Shown here piece by piece: positions 1-10,728 of a stretch of DNA of 64,000 nucleotides; positions within the stretch are counted from its first letter, which is position 1, and each line of letters opens with the position of its first letter. The stretch is taken from contig NC_016131.3 in assembly GCF_000005505.3 (NCBI RefSeq), positions 45,469,355 to 45,533,354 on the forward strand, written 5' to 3'. The notes under the pieces are model-generated. The model did no database searches, was not told where the DNA came from, and was given only the letters and a program-made list of their open reading frames with translations. Source of the DNA: Brachypodium distachyon. Lineage: Eukaryota > Streptophyta > Magnoliopsida > Poales > Poaceae. Both the position numbers and the translations under genes were made by a program.

Positions 1-1314
1 AGTATGAGTATCATCTGTCCAACCGAACATTGTCCCCTTCCTGAGAAGATTAGTAAGAGGTTTACTAATAACTCCACAGTGTCTAATGAATTTTCTGTAA
101 TAACCTGTGAGTCCTAAGAAGCCCCTGACCTCTTTCACATTAACAGGCGTAGGCCAATCTCTGATTGTATCAATCTTACTACTATCAGTGGCAACACCGT
201 CTCCACGGATAACATGACCCAAATAAGCAATCTCTTGTTGTGCAAAAGCACATTTAGACATCTTAACCTTCCACTGAGAAGTATCTAACAATTGAAGCAC
301 TTGTTCTAGATGCTGAAGATGATCCTCAAAAGTTTTACTATAAATGAGAATATCGTCAAAGAAAACCAAGGCAAACTTTCTCAAAACAGGGGCTAAAGTA
401 GTGTTCATGGCACCTTGGAATGTTCCAGGGGCACCAGTCAAACCAAAAGCCATAACAGTAAACTCAAAATGGCCATTATGGGTTTGAAAAGCAGTTTTAT
501 ATTCTTCCCCAGGAGCTAATCTGATTTGATGATAACCAGCTTTGAGATCCAATTTAGAAAACCAACATGCTCCAGCTAATTCATCCAATAACTCATCAAT
601 AACTGGAAGAGGATATTTGCCCTTAATTATTAAAGCATTGAGATGCTTATAATCCACTATCATTCTCGAAGTGTGATCTTTCTTCTTAACTAAAATCACA
701 GGGCAAGAAAAAGCACTATGACTATGCCCTACTATACCAGATTGCAACAACTCAGTAACTTGGTTTTCAATTTCATTTTTGAGATGGGGAGCAACCCTAT
801 AAGGTCTAATAGTGACAGGTCTAGCACCAGGAATAAGAGGAATCGAATGATCAGAGATGCGCCTAGTAGGCAAACCTTCTGGTGAAGCAAATACAACAGG
901 GAATTTATCTATAATTACTTGTACTTGTCTAGGAACACAAGGGGAGAAAAATTTTCGAGCGGAGGAGGTGTCACGCGCACCTCTGGAGTGGGGTGGAACG
1001 TAGAGATCCGCTCCCTTGTCCGGGCCACCAGAGTGCTCGCCCGTGGCGATGCCCTTCAACGCGGTAGAAGGCGGAACATGTGTACTGGCCTCGCCCTTCC
1101 CGTCCTTCTCAAAATCCATACGGATCTTAGTGATATCGAGGCTCAATTTGTTGCGAACCCCTTCGATCTTGTTGTTGAGGGCGTCGAGCTTGCGTGTCGT
1201 TTCGGCGAACATCTTGCGGACGGCCTGGACCGTGGTATCCGTGTTGATCTCCTCAGCGACGCCAGCCTTGAGTAGGTCGTACATCGCCCGCGATTCGGCG
1301 GAGAGGCCATCCAT
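1..1314 (-). mobile_element. Ty3/gypsy retrotransposon, gag start fused in frame to reverse transcriptase (5' part of element)
   Basis: The minus strand is open from an ATG at 1314 to the window edge. The first ~117 codons look like a gypsy gag N-terminus, acidic then basic and helical. From about 960 the same frame continues as the pol reverse transcriptase: the LKAGYHQI block, a GAPGTFQ block, the catalytic FFDDILIYS box near 352-366, a YLGHVI block and a GLTGYYRKF block near the window end. Most of gag (capsid, zinc knuckle) and the protease are absent, so this is an internally deleted element. RNase H, integrase and the 3' LTR would lie left of the window. Ty3/gypsy assignment follows from RT motifs and tRNA-Met priming. 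Activity on its own is impossible without gag and protease, though trans-complementation cannot be excluded. Confidence 0.85.
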
Positions 1315-1382
1315 GGCTACCGCTCGCCGCCGATCCTTATGCCCGATGAAGTGGCGGTGGTGAGGAATCTTCAGGATCGCTG

Positions 1383-1394
1383 GCTCTGATACCA
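1383..1394 (-). other. Primer-binding site (tRNA-iMet type)
   Basis: The minus strand reads TGGTATCAGAGC, the standard plant retrotransposon site complementary to the 3' end of initiator tRNA-Met. It lies 3 bases inside the LTR and 69 bases before the gag ATG, which fixes the element's orientation. Confidence 0.85.
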
Positions 1395-1397
1395 GAT

Positions 1398-1774
1398 TGT
1401 GAGGTGCCGATCTAAGAACTCACAAGAACAACTAATAGATCTAGGAATTCAAATGGAACTTGCATGAATTGTTGTTGTTGTTGCTGTGATTATCCTCCCA
1501 TCCACCCACACAACGAGTTCATTGTCTAATCCTAACCTAGCCGTTCTGTCCTTCCTGCCATTACAAGCGAACCAGAGCTGTACTTATACGAAGGAAGTTA
1601 CAGGCTTAATGAAGCCATTCTCGGCCTGCAAGCCGGCTGGGCAACTTGTGTTGTCGAGTAGGCCTTTTAGCCGGCAGGAGTGTCCCATGTCGAGGTCACT
1701 GACACTTTTCCTGTTAAAAAAAACATGCTCCCTCTGCATATATACCTGTGGTGACATTTTTCAGAGCCGTGACA
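1398..1774 (-). mobile_element. 5' LTR of the gypsy element
   Basis: The LTR begins next to the primer-binding site with TGTGAGG (plus-strand view) and runs to a CA-ending motif near GAGCCGTGACA. The outer edge is uncertain by about 4 bases because CACACA follows. Length is about 377 bp. No second LTR is in the window, so the boundary could not be confirmed by comparison. Confidence 0.6.
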
Positions 1775-1848
1775 CACAAATGTAAAAGACTAAGAAGAGA
1801 ACGCAGGATGAATCTTGTTTAGTTTAGGGTTGCAACAGATCCAAGCCA

Positions 1849-4259
1849 ACGTATCTGGTGAAAACTCCGGTCCAGTGAAAACCTGAAAACTTCCACCGTG
1901 TGCCGTTAGATCAGGAATAGACGGTTCGGATCAATGGTGGGAACCCTCAAGCCACTTAAACATACTTTTGCGCATACACCCCTGCCTTTTCCTCCCGTGC
2001 ACCTACCGATTCAGCCTCGTTCCCCAAATCCCCACGCACGAGTCCATGACCTCGGCGCTTCCTTCTGGCGACCTCGGCGCTCCTCCTGACCTCGGCGCCC
2101 CTCCCTGCGACGATGAATTGGCGGCGGCCCACGCGCTGGAGGCGGAGGCCTCTCCCTGGGAACTCTCCTCCCCTTCCTCCCTGCATGCTAGCGGCAGTGC
2201 TTACCCCCACGCGCAACCGGCGGCGACGGTGCTGACCCGATGGCGGCGGCAGCCACGGCCCGGCGAATCGACGACTTGCCGCGATGGGATCTATGCCAAC
2301 GTGCGACCTGGCGCTTCCCCTCGCGAGCGAGGAAACTACCGCGACGGTGCCTCATGCGACGGCGTCGGTGGCACGCTTGCCCGGCAGCGGCTCTGGCCCC
2401 TGGCGTCGTCGGCGGCTTGGTTGCCCTACTGTGGCGCATCCTCCAGACTCCATGGGATGGCGACCCGGCGCTGCGTCATCTGTCCATGCAATGGCGAAGC
2501 CTACTGCTGAAGAAAGTTGTTGAAGATAGCCTACTGAACCTGCTATTTTGCTGAAGAAAGCAGACATGCCTGAATCAATGTACAAGTTTTTTGTTTTGTT
2601 GTTCGGTAGCTTTGTTGTACAAAGCTGAATGAATCAGGGCATAGATCCTTGCAGTGTTGATGTACCTGAATCAATGTGCTATTTGCATTGGTTCTTCAAA
2701 TTGAAATACTTGAATAAAAGTAAATTTACAAGGAAATATTTGTTGTTCCATGCCATGATATCTTTCGGCATCTTGAAACTACAATTTGCTTGCAAAACTC
2801 CATGGACTTTACCCTGTTAAAATTGAGGCATGGTGCATATAAACCATGAACTAGACAACAATCCTTTGAAACATGCACAGGATGTAGGCACAAAGGCCAT
2901 GAGCTTCAAAGGTTGACATTTCTGAAGGTGAAATTTTTCTTCTAATAAAAAGAAACACTTGAAGCATCTATCGATCTGCCTCTTTTGGAAGAGCAGCTAC
3001 TATGTCAAATAAAGCAACTTCTAATGCTTCAACCAGCGGTTAATCTTGGTCAGAGATAGATTTTGTTTGCAAGGTCAGGTCATAGCCACAGCTTCCTGAA
3101 TCCCAAGCCATGCATTTACATATGATCTTCAGCTATCAACTTAGTTAAGCATGCAGTGGATACTCCTTTGGTAAATGAGTGTACCTTATCTGTCAAACAA
3201 GAGGCACATCATCTGAGCTAAATTACAATATGGCTTTTAACTTGACAGCAAGAGAAAGAAATATTTCCTGTATATTCACATTTTTCTGTACATTTACATT
3301 GAGGGGCGCCTTACATTGATTCGGGTACAACAAGTATCATTATACATTACATCAAAACATCAAGCTAGAAGAACTGAAACTAAACAGCAAGTATGCCACA
3401 TTGCTGAAGCTAATTCCCAAGTTAGAAGAACTGAAGAGGCCCTTGTTCATTCGCATTCGAGACCACTGCACACCAACTGTACGTATACAATATCTACTGG
3501 TACGGAGCCAGAATCTCCATGTCGATCTCTGAATTCAGAGCTACAACAGGTTCAGCAAAGCAACAAGCATCCAAGTCCAACACACAGCAGCAACCATTTA
3601 GAGCATACGGCCCAGGTTGCCGTCGCCTGGGGGCAGTAGCACGCGAGCAGAAGACCGTCGCCTTCACCAGTAAAGTGAGATCGAGGAGGTCGCCGTCGTC
3701 ACACCTGGCTGTAGGGTGGGGGATGCTCCAGGTCGTGGTGGTGGTCGTCGCGCCCGTCGTAGAGTCTCCGTCGCGCCCACTGAAGGGTGACCGTCGTGGC
3801 GGGCCGGCAACGCCGCCTACACAGGCTGGGGCAACGCCACCGCCGCCAGGGCCAAGCCGTGACGCTGGCCGCGCCCGAGCCATCCGCAATAACGTGGGGC
3901 TAGCGCCGCCATGACTTCCAATTCGCCTTCGCTAGGAGAGGGGTGGGGCGCCCTGCCACCGTCGCTAGGAGGGATAGGGGTAGGGAGGCCGAGAAGAGGG
4001 GTGGGGCGCCGGCGCGAGGACAGTGGTGGATCGCCGGCGACAAATCCAAATCGGGTTGGTGTTGGGGAACAGAAGCCTCTCTTTCTTCCGAATCCTTTTT
4101 TTATTGTATCATTACCAAGGTGGGGATTTAGGCAGGGTGCTATGCGCAAAAGTCCGTTTAAGTGGCTTGAGGGGTTCCCACCTCTAATCTGAACCGTCTA
4201 TTCCTGGTCTAACGGCACACGGTGAAAGCTTTCTGGACGGGAGTTTTTACCGGATACGT
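1849..4259. mobile_element. Non-autonomous Mutator-like element (Pack-MULE type) with ~130-bp TIRs
   Basis: Bases 1849-1986 and 4131-4259 are inverted repeats of each other. Shared blocks in order are ACGTATC(T/C)GGT(G/A)AAAACTCC, CACCGTGTGCCGTTAGA, AGGAATAGACGGTTC, CCTCAAGCCACTTAAAC and ACTTTTGCGCATA. Long TIRs around a 2.4-kb body without transposase fit a MULE. The parts next to the TIRs (about 2040-2460 and 3640-4080) are very GC-rich with open frames in several phases, typical of Pack-MULEs that carry host gene pieces. I could not identify the donor genes. A clean 9-bp target duplication was not seen; similarity may extend a little beyond these TIR limits. Confidence 0.75.
1968..2510 (+). 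other. GC-rich open frame inside the Pack-MULE (180 codons), unknown
   Basis: This open frame starts inside the left TIR and runs through the GC-rich internal block. The predicted product is rich in Ala, Pro, Arg and Gly, has no recognisable domain, and overlaps other open frames on both strands. It may be captured exon sequence or simply GC-rich DNA with few stops. I do not claim it is a gene. Confidence 0.2.
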
Positions 4260-6636
4260 CGGATACGTCGGCCATATCCAATCCTGTCGATCGCGAATCT
4301 CACAAAAACTGTCGTTGCAAATAACCCATGCGGGCCCAACTACGAAGGGAAGGAACCGCTCAACTCAGCCCACTCACGTCATCATCTTCTCAAAACAAAA
4401 GAAGCCCAGGAACAGTCCAATGAAAACTCACTCTCGGCCCAGTGAAAACCTAACCGGCCCCTCGATCGGCGCTTCTACCGTCCGTGGACCGCGCCTCCTC
4501 GGCGCCCGCCAGTCCTGAAGTAGGACGTGCGTGCCCGTGCCCCAGCAGCGCCTGACGCCCGACGTGCCGCGCCGCACGGGAGAATGATCGATCGAGCTGT
4601 TCGTGCTGCTCCGCCCTAGAGCCGCCGGGTCCAGCCCCTCCGCTGCACACGTGAAGCGCCGGATGCGGGCATCGCCGGGGGCCGGGGCTCCCAGAGCACC
4701 ACACCCAGGCCCCGCGCCGAGTTTTCCCGGTGGCCGTCCGAACCCTGATTCCAACACCCGGCCCCCCACGCCTGACTTACGCTATTTACATCTCGCCTCA
4801 CCCGGAAGGGGGTTAGGTGCCTCCTAGTCCTACGCATGCTCGTGTTTTCCTCCGACCTGACGTGGTGCCATGACTCCACCGTCGACTCCCGTCACCAACA
4901 CAATTTCGTGCAGGCAACTCTAAAGTCCAAACTCAGAATTCTCGCGCGTTCACCAACTCGAAATCAATCACAAGCTAATCATACATACATACATACATAC
5001 CCAAGGCACCAGAAAAAAAAACATGAAGATATCGGCTATGGGGGTCAACCTGGGGGGGCAAAACGTAGACACGCCTCACACGTAGGTAGTAGATTATCAT
5101 CATCCACCTGGGGATCGAGGTGGAGGACTACGTGGTTATAGATAAGCTCGTGATTAACCCATGCCAAGAAACCTCAGACAGTGATACCTGACCTACTAAC
5201 ACGGTTCCTTTTGGGATCCCCTGCTCAGAATCTGACTTGTTCCATCTGATACAACGCCATGACTTGCATCCAAGAAACTTCTCATCCGGTTCAAAAAAAA
5301 AAAACTTCTCATCATAATCGCATCAAGGCTTAAGGTTAATGCACGGCACGACTTAACCTCAACTTCTTTTTTTAATCATATACAACGACGGAGTGTGTAT
5401 AGATACTCATGGGAGTATCAAATATCCACATGCCAATTGATTGATCAATTGACTGGGTGCTCGTACGTTTGCCCGGAAAGAGGCATGCCGACCAGTAATG
5501 CACGCTTAATTGCTCATGCATGTAGTATTACTATAGTAGTTCATAGCCAAGTCATGCAACTTGTCTCAGAAAAAGAAAGGGGATTAACAAGTGAGACATA
5601 AAACAGGATGTATGTGAAGCTTTTGATTAACCAAAGTCAAAGTTTTGCACCGCGTTCTACAGACACACACGCTGACCGCGCCGTGTTTCCATCGGCAAAA
5701 GCTGGGTGTGAAACGGGGACTAACTAAAGAATCGCGTTGCTTCACGGGAAGAAGAAACTTCAACACAAAAACTAGTGCCTTACTGATATTCTTTCTGTCT
5801 TGGATATTTGGAAACCAACATCTGTGTACTAGTCCAAGCTGCGCATAACAAACTGGCTGAAAATTGACAAGGTTATATAGGCTTCTTTAGCAACTGAAAG
5901 TCTGAAACCGCAATGAGAATTAAAGAAGCAGCCGAGGTGATCTTGAAGCTGAAGCTACTGGAACTTGTGACGCAGCCGCCGGGTGCCGAATTCGTTTGTT
6001 TCTTCAGTCAGCTGGGTGGGGCCTGCCAGAAAGAAGTTTTAGCCAGCAGAAACAAACTCTTTGCCTGAAAAGAGCAGAGGCCGTCCCTTGCACACTTCGT
6101 ATTTCTGGTCGATCTACAGTTGAATTGCGCCTTTGTTAGGCAGGAACGCTTTTGGCTCCTTCTTTTTCTCTCTTGCTGATGTGTTCAGGAATCACCTTTC
6201 GAGCTCCAGCTGCAATGCAAGACAATCTCGCTTGGGATTTATCTAGTCGTAAGAACAGTGTGATTCAGCTGGCAGATACTCGTATACACAATGAAGAAGC
6301 AGAATTCGACTGAATCACAAGCTGCTGACGAGAGTACAGGTGTTGGTCTTCTCTTAATTGAAGCATGGAAGGCACTACTGGATATGACAGCAATCTCATC
6401 AACATACGAACAAATTCATTAATTACCATTTCCCAAGATCAACGAACCAATTAATGACGCCAATGCAATGCCATCTTGTTTTGCTTACATCAGAATTTCT
6501 GGCCAAAATTCTTTGCGAAATCAGAAAGAGAGAAAAAAGGGGAAGGGAAGGGAAGAAAGAATGAACACATGTATAATACACTCTCCGGTGATCGGCCAGG
6601 CGAGCCAATTCGTCTGAGAGCTACGGAATTTCCGAA
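4260..6636. other. Intergenic spacer between the MULE and the ATL gene
   Basis: No supported gene. It contains a GC-rich stretch at 4430-4810 without recognisable coding content, a (TACA)n microsatellite at 4979-5000, and short A-runs. The last few hundred bases before 6637 are probably the 3' UTR of the minus-strand ATL gene. Confidence 0.5.
4979..5000. repeat. (TACA)n microsatellite
   Basis: Five tandem four-base units. Confidence 0.9.
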
Positions 6637-7587
6637 TCAATTTGAACTTGGAGGCGTCTTCGGCGTCTTGGGCGGGCGAGGCGCGTCGGCTCTGCTGGAG
6701 AGCCCCTGCTCGACGTCGCCGCCGCGCGGGCTGGAGTTGGATGTGCCCACGACGGCATGCTTGCCCCTGCTCAGGAGCCGCCGCAGCGACCGGAGGCGGG
6801 CGGACAAGGGAGACCTCAGGTCGTCGGCTGCGGTGCCCGGCATCCTGCTCGCCGGCAACGGGGACGACGATGCGCCCACCGCGACCGGCCGCGGCGGGAT
6901 GTCGATCACGAGATTCTCCATCCTGCGCGCGGAGCCCGAGGAGCTCGTGGACGCGGCGGCAATCGGGGGCGGCGCCGCGGGGAAGCCGTGGCCGGTGTTG
7001 GCGACGTCGTCGTGGGTGCCCCAGAAGAGGACGTTGGTGGGGAACATGGGGAACTCCACGACGGCCGGGTCCTCCCGCGGCACACGCGGCAGGGACTCAG
7101 CGGCGACGAGCTCGCCCGCGCCGGCGTCGGAGCCGACGGGGGCGCGGCAGAGCGGGCATGTGTCGTGGGAGTGGAACCACATGTCGATGCACTCGACATG
7201 GAACCGGTGGTCGCACTTGGGCAGCGTCCGCACCTTCTCGCCGGCGGCGACCTCCGAGAGGCACACCGCGCACTCGAGCGGGGACTCGCCGGGCGCGCCG
7301 TAGACGGCGACGGGGAGGGAGCGGAGCACGGCGGCCGGGAGCCCGCGGGTCGGGAACGGGGAGTCGCCGACGAAGATGAAGCGCGAGGAGGCCGTGCCAC
7401 CGTGTTGGAGGAGCGGGTTGGCGCCGAGGAAGCGCTTGGCGTAGAGGTAGAGGAGGAAGACGAAGACGACGACCATGAATAGGAAGATGACCGCCGCCAG
7501 CAGCACGCCGTTGCTGATGGCCAGCTGCGACGGCGGCGGGCCCGTCGTCGAGGGGTCCCTGCCGGAGATCGCCGAAGGCGTAGACAT
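6637..7587 (-). CDS. ATL-family RING-H2 E3 ubiquitin ligase (316 aa, single exon)
   Basis: Intronless frame, usual for plant ATL ligases. Residues 26-50 form one strongly hydrophobic membrane segment. A basic KRF follows, then the GLP-x3-L motif that replaces GLD (residues 82-88), and a RING-H2 finger at residues 106-147 with ligands Cys106, Cys109, Cys125, His127, His130, Cys133, Cys144, Cys147 and the E2-contact Trp137. The C-terminal half is Ser/Pro/Arg-rich and low in predicted structure. Such proteins sit in endomembranes or the plasma membrane and transfer ubiquitin from an E2 to substrates, often in defence or stress responses; the substrate cannot be read from sequence. Third-position GC is very high, as in many grass single-exon genes. 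The frame is intact and the first ATG precedes the membrane segment. No operon-like linkage to neighbours. Confidence 0.92.
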   Translation of the reverse strand: MSTPSAISGRDPSTTGPPPSQLAISNGVLLAAVIFLFMVVVFVFLLYLYAKRFLGANPLLQHGGTASSRFIFVGDSPFPTRGLPAAVLRSLPVAVYGAPGESPLECAVCLSEVAAGEKVRTLPKCDHRFHVECIDMWFHSHDTCPLCRAPVGSDAGAGELVAAESLPRVPREDPAVVEFPMFPTNVLFWGTHDDVANTGHGFPAAPPPIAAASTSSSGSARRMENLVIDIPPRPVAVGASSSPLPASRMPGTAADDLRSPLSARLRSLRRLLSRGKHAVVGTSNSSPRGGDVEQGLSSRADAPRPPKTPKTPPSSN

Positions 7588-7687
7588 GGCGCCGCGCGCG
7601 CGTTCCGCCGGCAGTTTGTCGAGTCGCAGGCGAGAAGCGGGTGAGGCAGCTAGCGTCAGAGGCGGCGGCGGCGGGCGATGAGTATGA

Positions 7688-10636
7688 AGAGGAAGAGGAA
7701 GAGCGAGTCGATCGCTTGTGATTCGCGAAGGGCGGTATTTGAAGGGGAGAGCAGCGAGGCGAGGCGGCTAGGAAAATTGCCGCAGCGAGATCTTCTGTGG
7801 CAAGCTCAGGTAATCCCTTGACACCAGGGGATGCGTAGAGGATCCTGGGGGATGAGAATGAGGCGAGGAGGACTTTGTCAACTAGTGGTTGGGTTGAGCG
7901 GAAGGAGACAAGGCCTGGGTCGCGCGGTTTGACCCGACCCGGCTTCGGCTTCTGTCATTATCGGAGTAGTACGTTCTACATACGAGGTGCTCCGGCGGCC
8001 TCCGGGAAGCATCCAACTGGCAGGAGCGCAGCGGGCGCCGCCGCGCTTGCCGCTGGTCACGCCGGTGACCGGCTGACCTCGCCGGTTCGCGGTCAATTGG
8101 CGGCATTCGCCTTGCTATATAAATCACACATTTTAGCAAGGGCCACTCGTAATAATACTGAAATAAGGATAAGGATGGCACCTTGGGAGAGAAACCATAG
8201 TCAAACGGTATACGAAAAATTCAGGTGGACATGCGTCAGATATGAGCTATGCATGGCCAGGCATGTGCCAAGATCGGCCTTAAGTGCCTTGGGGTTGAGT
8301 CCTACGTCAGATATCAGCTGTGCACTAAACATTACTCGATCCTTTGGAGTACCCAAATATCATAAGCCTGGTCCATATTTTTTCGATAGTATTCTGCCAG
8401 TGGTTGTGGTTGTAAGTAGCACTCCTTAATGTTGGTCAAAATTTGAATTGTACTAAAATTAAGTAGTCAAAAATTGGATTTTCTTTGTTTTACTTTACCA
8501 AAATGGCAATAATTGTACTACGAGCTACTCCTCCTACTGTTTCGCAACGGATCAACGGCAGGGTGATTAACTGCACGTCGAACGGCTGGAACTTTTTGAA
8601 TTTTGAACCCGAAAATGATGACCGTGTAGAAAAACCCGGTATGGTACCCGCAACCAGCCAGGCGACGTGCTGACCGGTCCGTTGCACTAGCGAACGCACA
8701 CTGTGAATAAACAGTGCGCGTCAATTTCTTCCAGGGCAGCATAGCCGGACGGAGGAGCCATCTATGCATTCCACGGCGGTGTTCGGAATTCCCTCCTGGA
8801 GTGGATTTAGTTTTTTTGCGTGGCTTTTGTCCGTGACAGCGCCACTTAGCCGTGACTACGGGGAAACGGTCGGGAAAGCGATAATTACCCGGGGCTTTTG
8901 GTTTCAACATGCTTGGTACTAGTAGTAGGTAAGGAGGAAACGCGTGCCGAGAGAGGCCCGATCGAGACCATTGAAAAGTTCGTCGCGGAATCCTGGGCGG
9001 CGCACGCGAGAGCGAGAGAGAGAGATCCAGGAAAATCATCGATCGGCACGGGCACTCGGTCGGCAGGTCCCGCTTCTGTACATGGAGTACGTGCAACTTC
9101 TTCCAAATTTTCAGTTCCCACCCCACGTTCTCTCACACCCGTGATCTCAACTCAATGCACGTCCGTGGCACAGTAAAAAGGTCACGAAATCCGGGCTAGC
9201 TAGGCTTACGCGCTATCACGGAAATCCCACGGCACAGACGCTAGGGGCATTTACGACGGAGCCTAGGAGTCTGAGTGAGTGAGAGAGAGGTGCCCCGATG
9301 CACGAGAGGCCTGGCGCGACGTCACCGGTGCCACGATCGACCCGGGTCTGCCGGCGTCTGTTCTCGTCGTCCCTGGCCTACTCGCCTAGTACCCGGGACT
9401 GCAGAAGTCCCTGGAGCACTAGTATAAAATTACGTCGTATCGGAGTCTGTAGGGAGAGCGACGGGCATAAAGGGCTCGCTGCGGAAGAAAGCAGACAGGG
9501 AGCACCAAGCTTCATTCGCCTTGAGGGGAGACCGGTGGCAGGAGACGCGGAGAGAAAGCCGGAGAAGGCACTAGTCACACTCACTCAGCGGCTCAGCGGG
9601 AAGGTGCAGCCACTGCGAAATGCCGGGGCCTTTTGCGCGGCATCTCGGGCGTCCGCTCGGGTCCGGGGACGGGGAGAAAACATCGCCGCGTGGTGGAAAA
9701 TAGTGCGGGATCGTGGAACGGAAGTGAAATCGATGATGATATCAGAGAGTGACGATGGGGCGGACGAGGAAGGCGGGTCAGCCGCTCGGTCGGGTCAATG
9801 TTTCTCTGCCGTTTCGGGTGGGGCGGGGCACGGAGAGTCGGAGACGGCGAGCGAAAATGTCAAAGGCGATGATTGATGGGCTTTGTTGGCCCGTGGGAGT
9901 GGGAGTACACGTACTGGCAATCTGGCATCGAATTTCTGCGAGAATTTGCGTATCGGAAGTAATCATGGAAACGCACCGTTGGTCGGGAGAGCACCCGCGC
10001 GACGCATGATGTTCAATTACTGCTGCTTCACTGAGAAAGGATGACCAAAATCACCGAGAAAAGATCAGCCACAAAAAACTAGTGAGCCAAGATTTTGTGC
10101 AACATCACCAAAGGTTGTACGAAACTAAATGAATCCGTGGTTACCCGCAAGGTGATTTTATCTTTTTTTTAACTAGTTGGACCCAAGCCCAACACTCTGA
10201 GATTTGCGCCTACCATGCGGCCCAACTCACGCATAAGAAGAGAATCGATGGCCAGACAGGTGCCATTAACCTCTCAAAAAAAATGACAGGTGCCATTAAT
10301 ACAAAAAAAAAGATACTATGGCGCTGGCCTGACCGTCTGCAGCTCATTTCCGCCCCCAGTTCCTCTGAGAAAAGACTGATGAAGCTGTGCCGAATGAAGC
10401 TGTGAATAGCAGCTGCAGCATCATCCTAAGGAACATCACCAACATCGTCCTAACAACATATGATGCAGGTAGCATCTCAAAAGATTCTGAGCAACGTCAT
10501 CGTCATCATCTGTCTAGCTTGGTATTTCAATATTCTGAAGATACAATCCAGTTACAATATGATGCAGAAAACACCTCAAGAGTTTCTGTGGGAGAAGAAA
10601 AAGGCAGTAACAAACAAACACATCATAGAAAGCCCG
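7688..10636. other. Intergenic spacer upstream of ATL and downstream of RPT1
   Basis: The first few hundred bases should hold the ATL promoter. A 192-codon open frame at 9298-9876 (plus) has no recognised domain and lies in GC-rich DNA; I do not call it a gene. No transposon with clear termini was seen here. Confidence 0.4.
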
Positions 10637-10637
10637 A

Positions 10638-10728
10638 GAGGCAAAGATCCAGGACGCTAGGCACCACCTTGTTGTAGACCATGAGAGGCAAAGATCCAGG
10701 AGGCCAGGCACCACCTAGTTGTAGACCA
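10638..10728 (-). repeat. 46-bp tandem duplication spanning the RPT1 stop codon
   Basis: Two copies of one unit (10638-10682 and 10684-10728), differing at a few bases. The gene-proximal copy encodes the last codons Met-Val-Tyr-Asn and the TAG stop. In the distal copy the stop codon position reads AAG, but it lies in the 3' UTR. Confidence 0.85.

Noticed and set aside
6476..7482. Three long plus-strand open frames (up to 275 codons)
   Set aside because: They are antisense shadows of the GC-rich ATL gene, which has the RING-H2 finger and membrane segment.
9298..9876. 192-codon plus-strand open frame
   Set aside because: No domain, no splice context, composition explained by GC-rich spacer.
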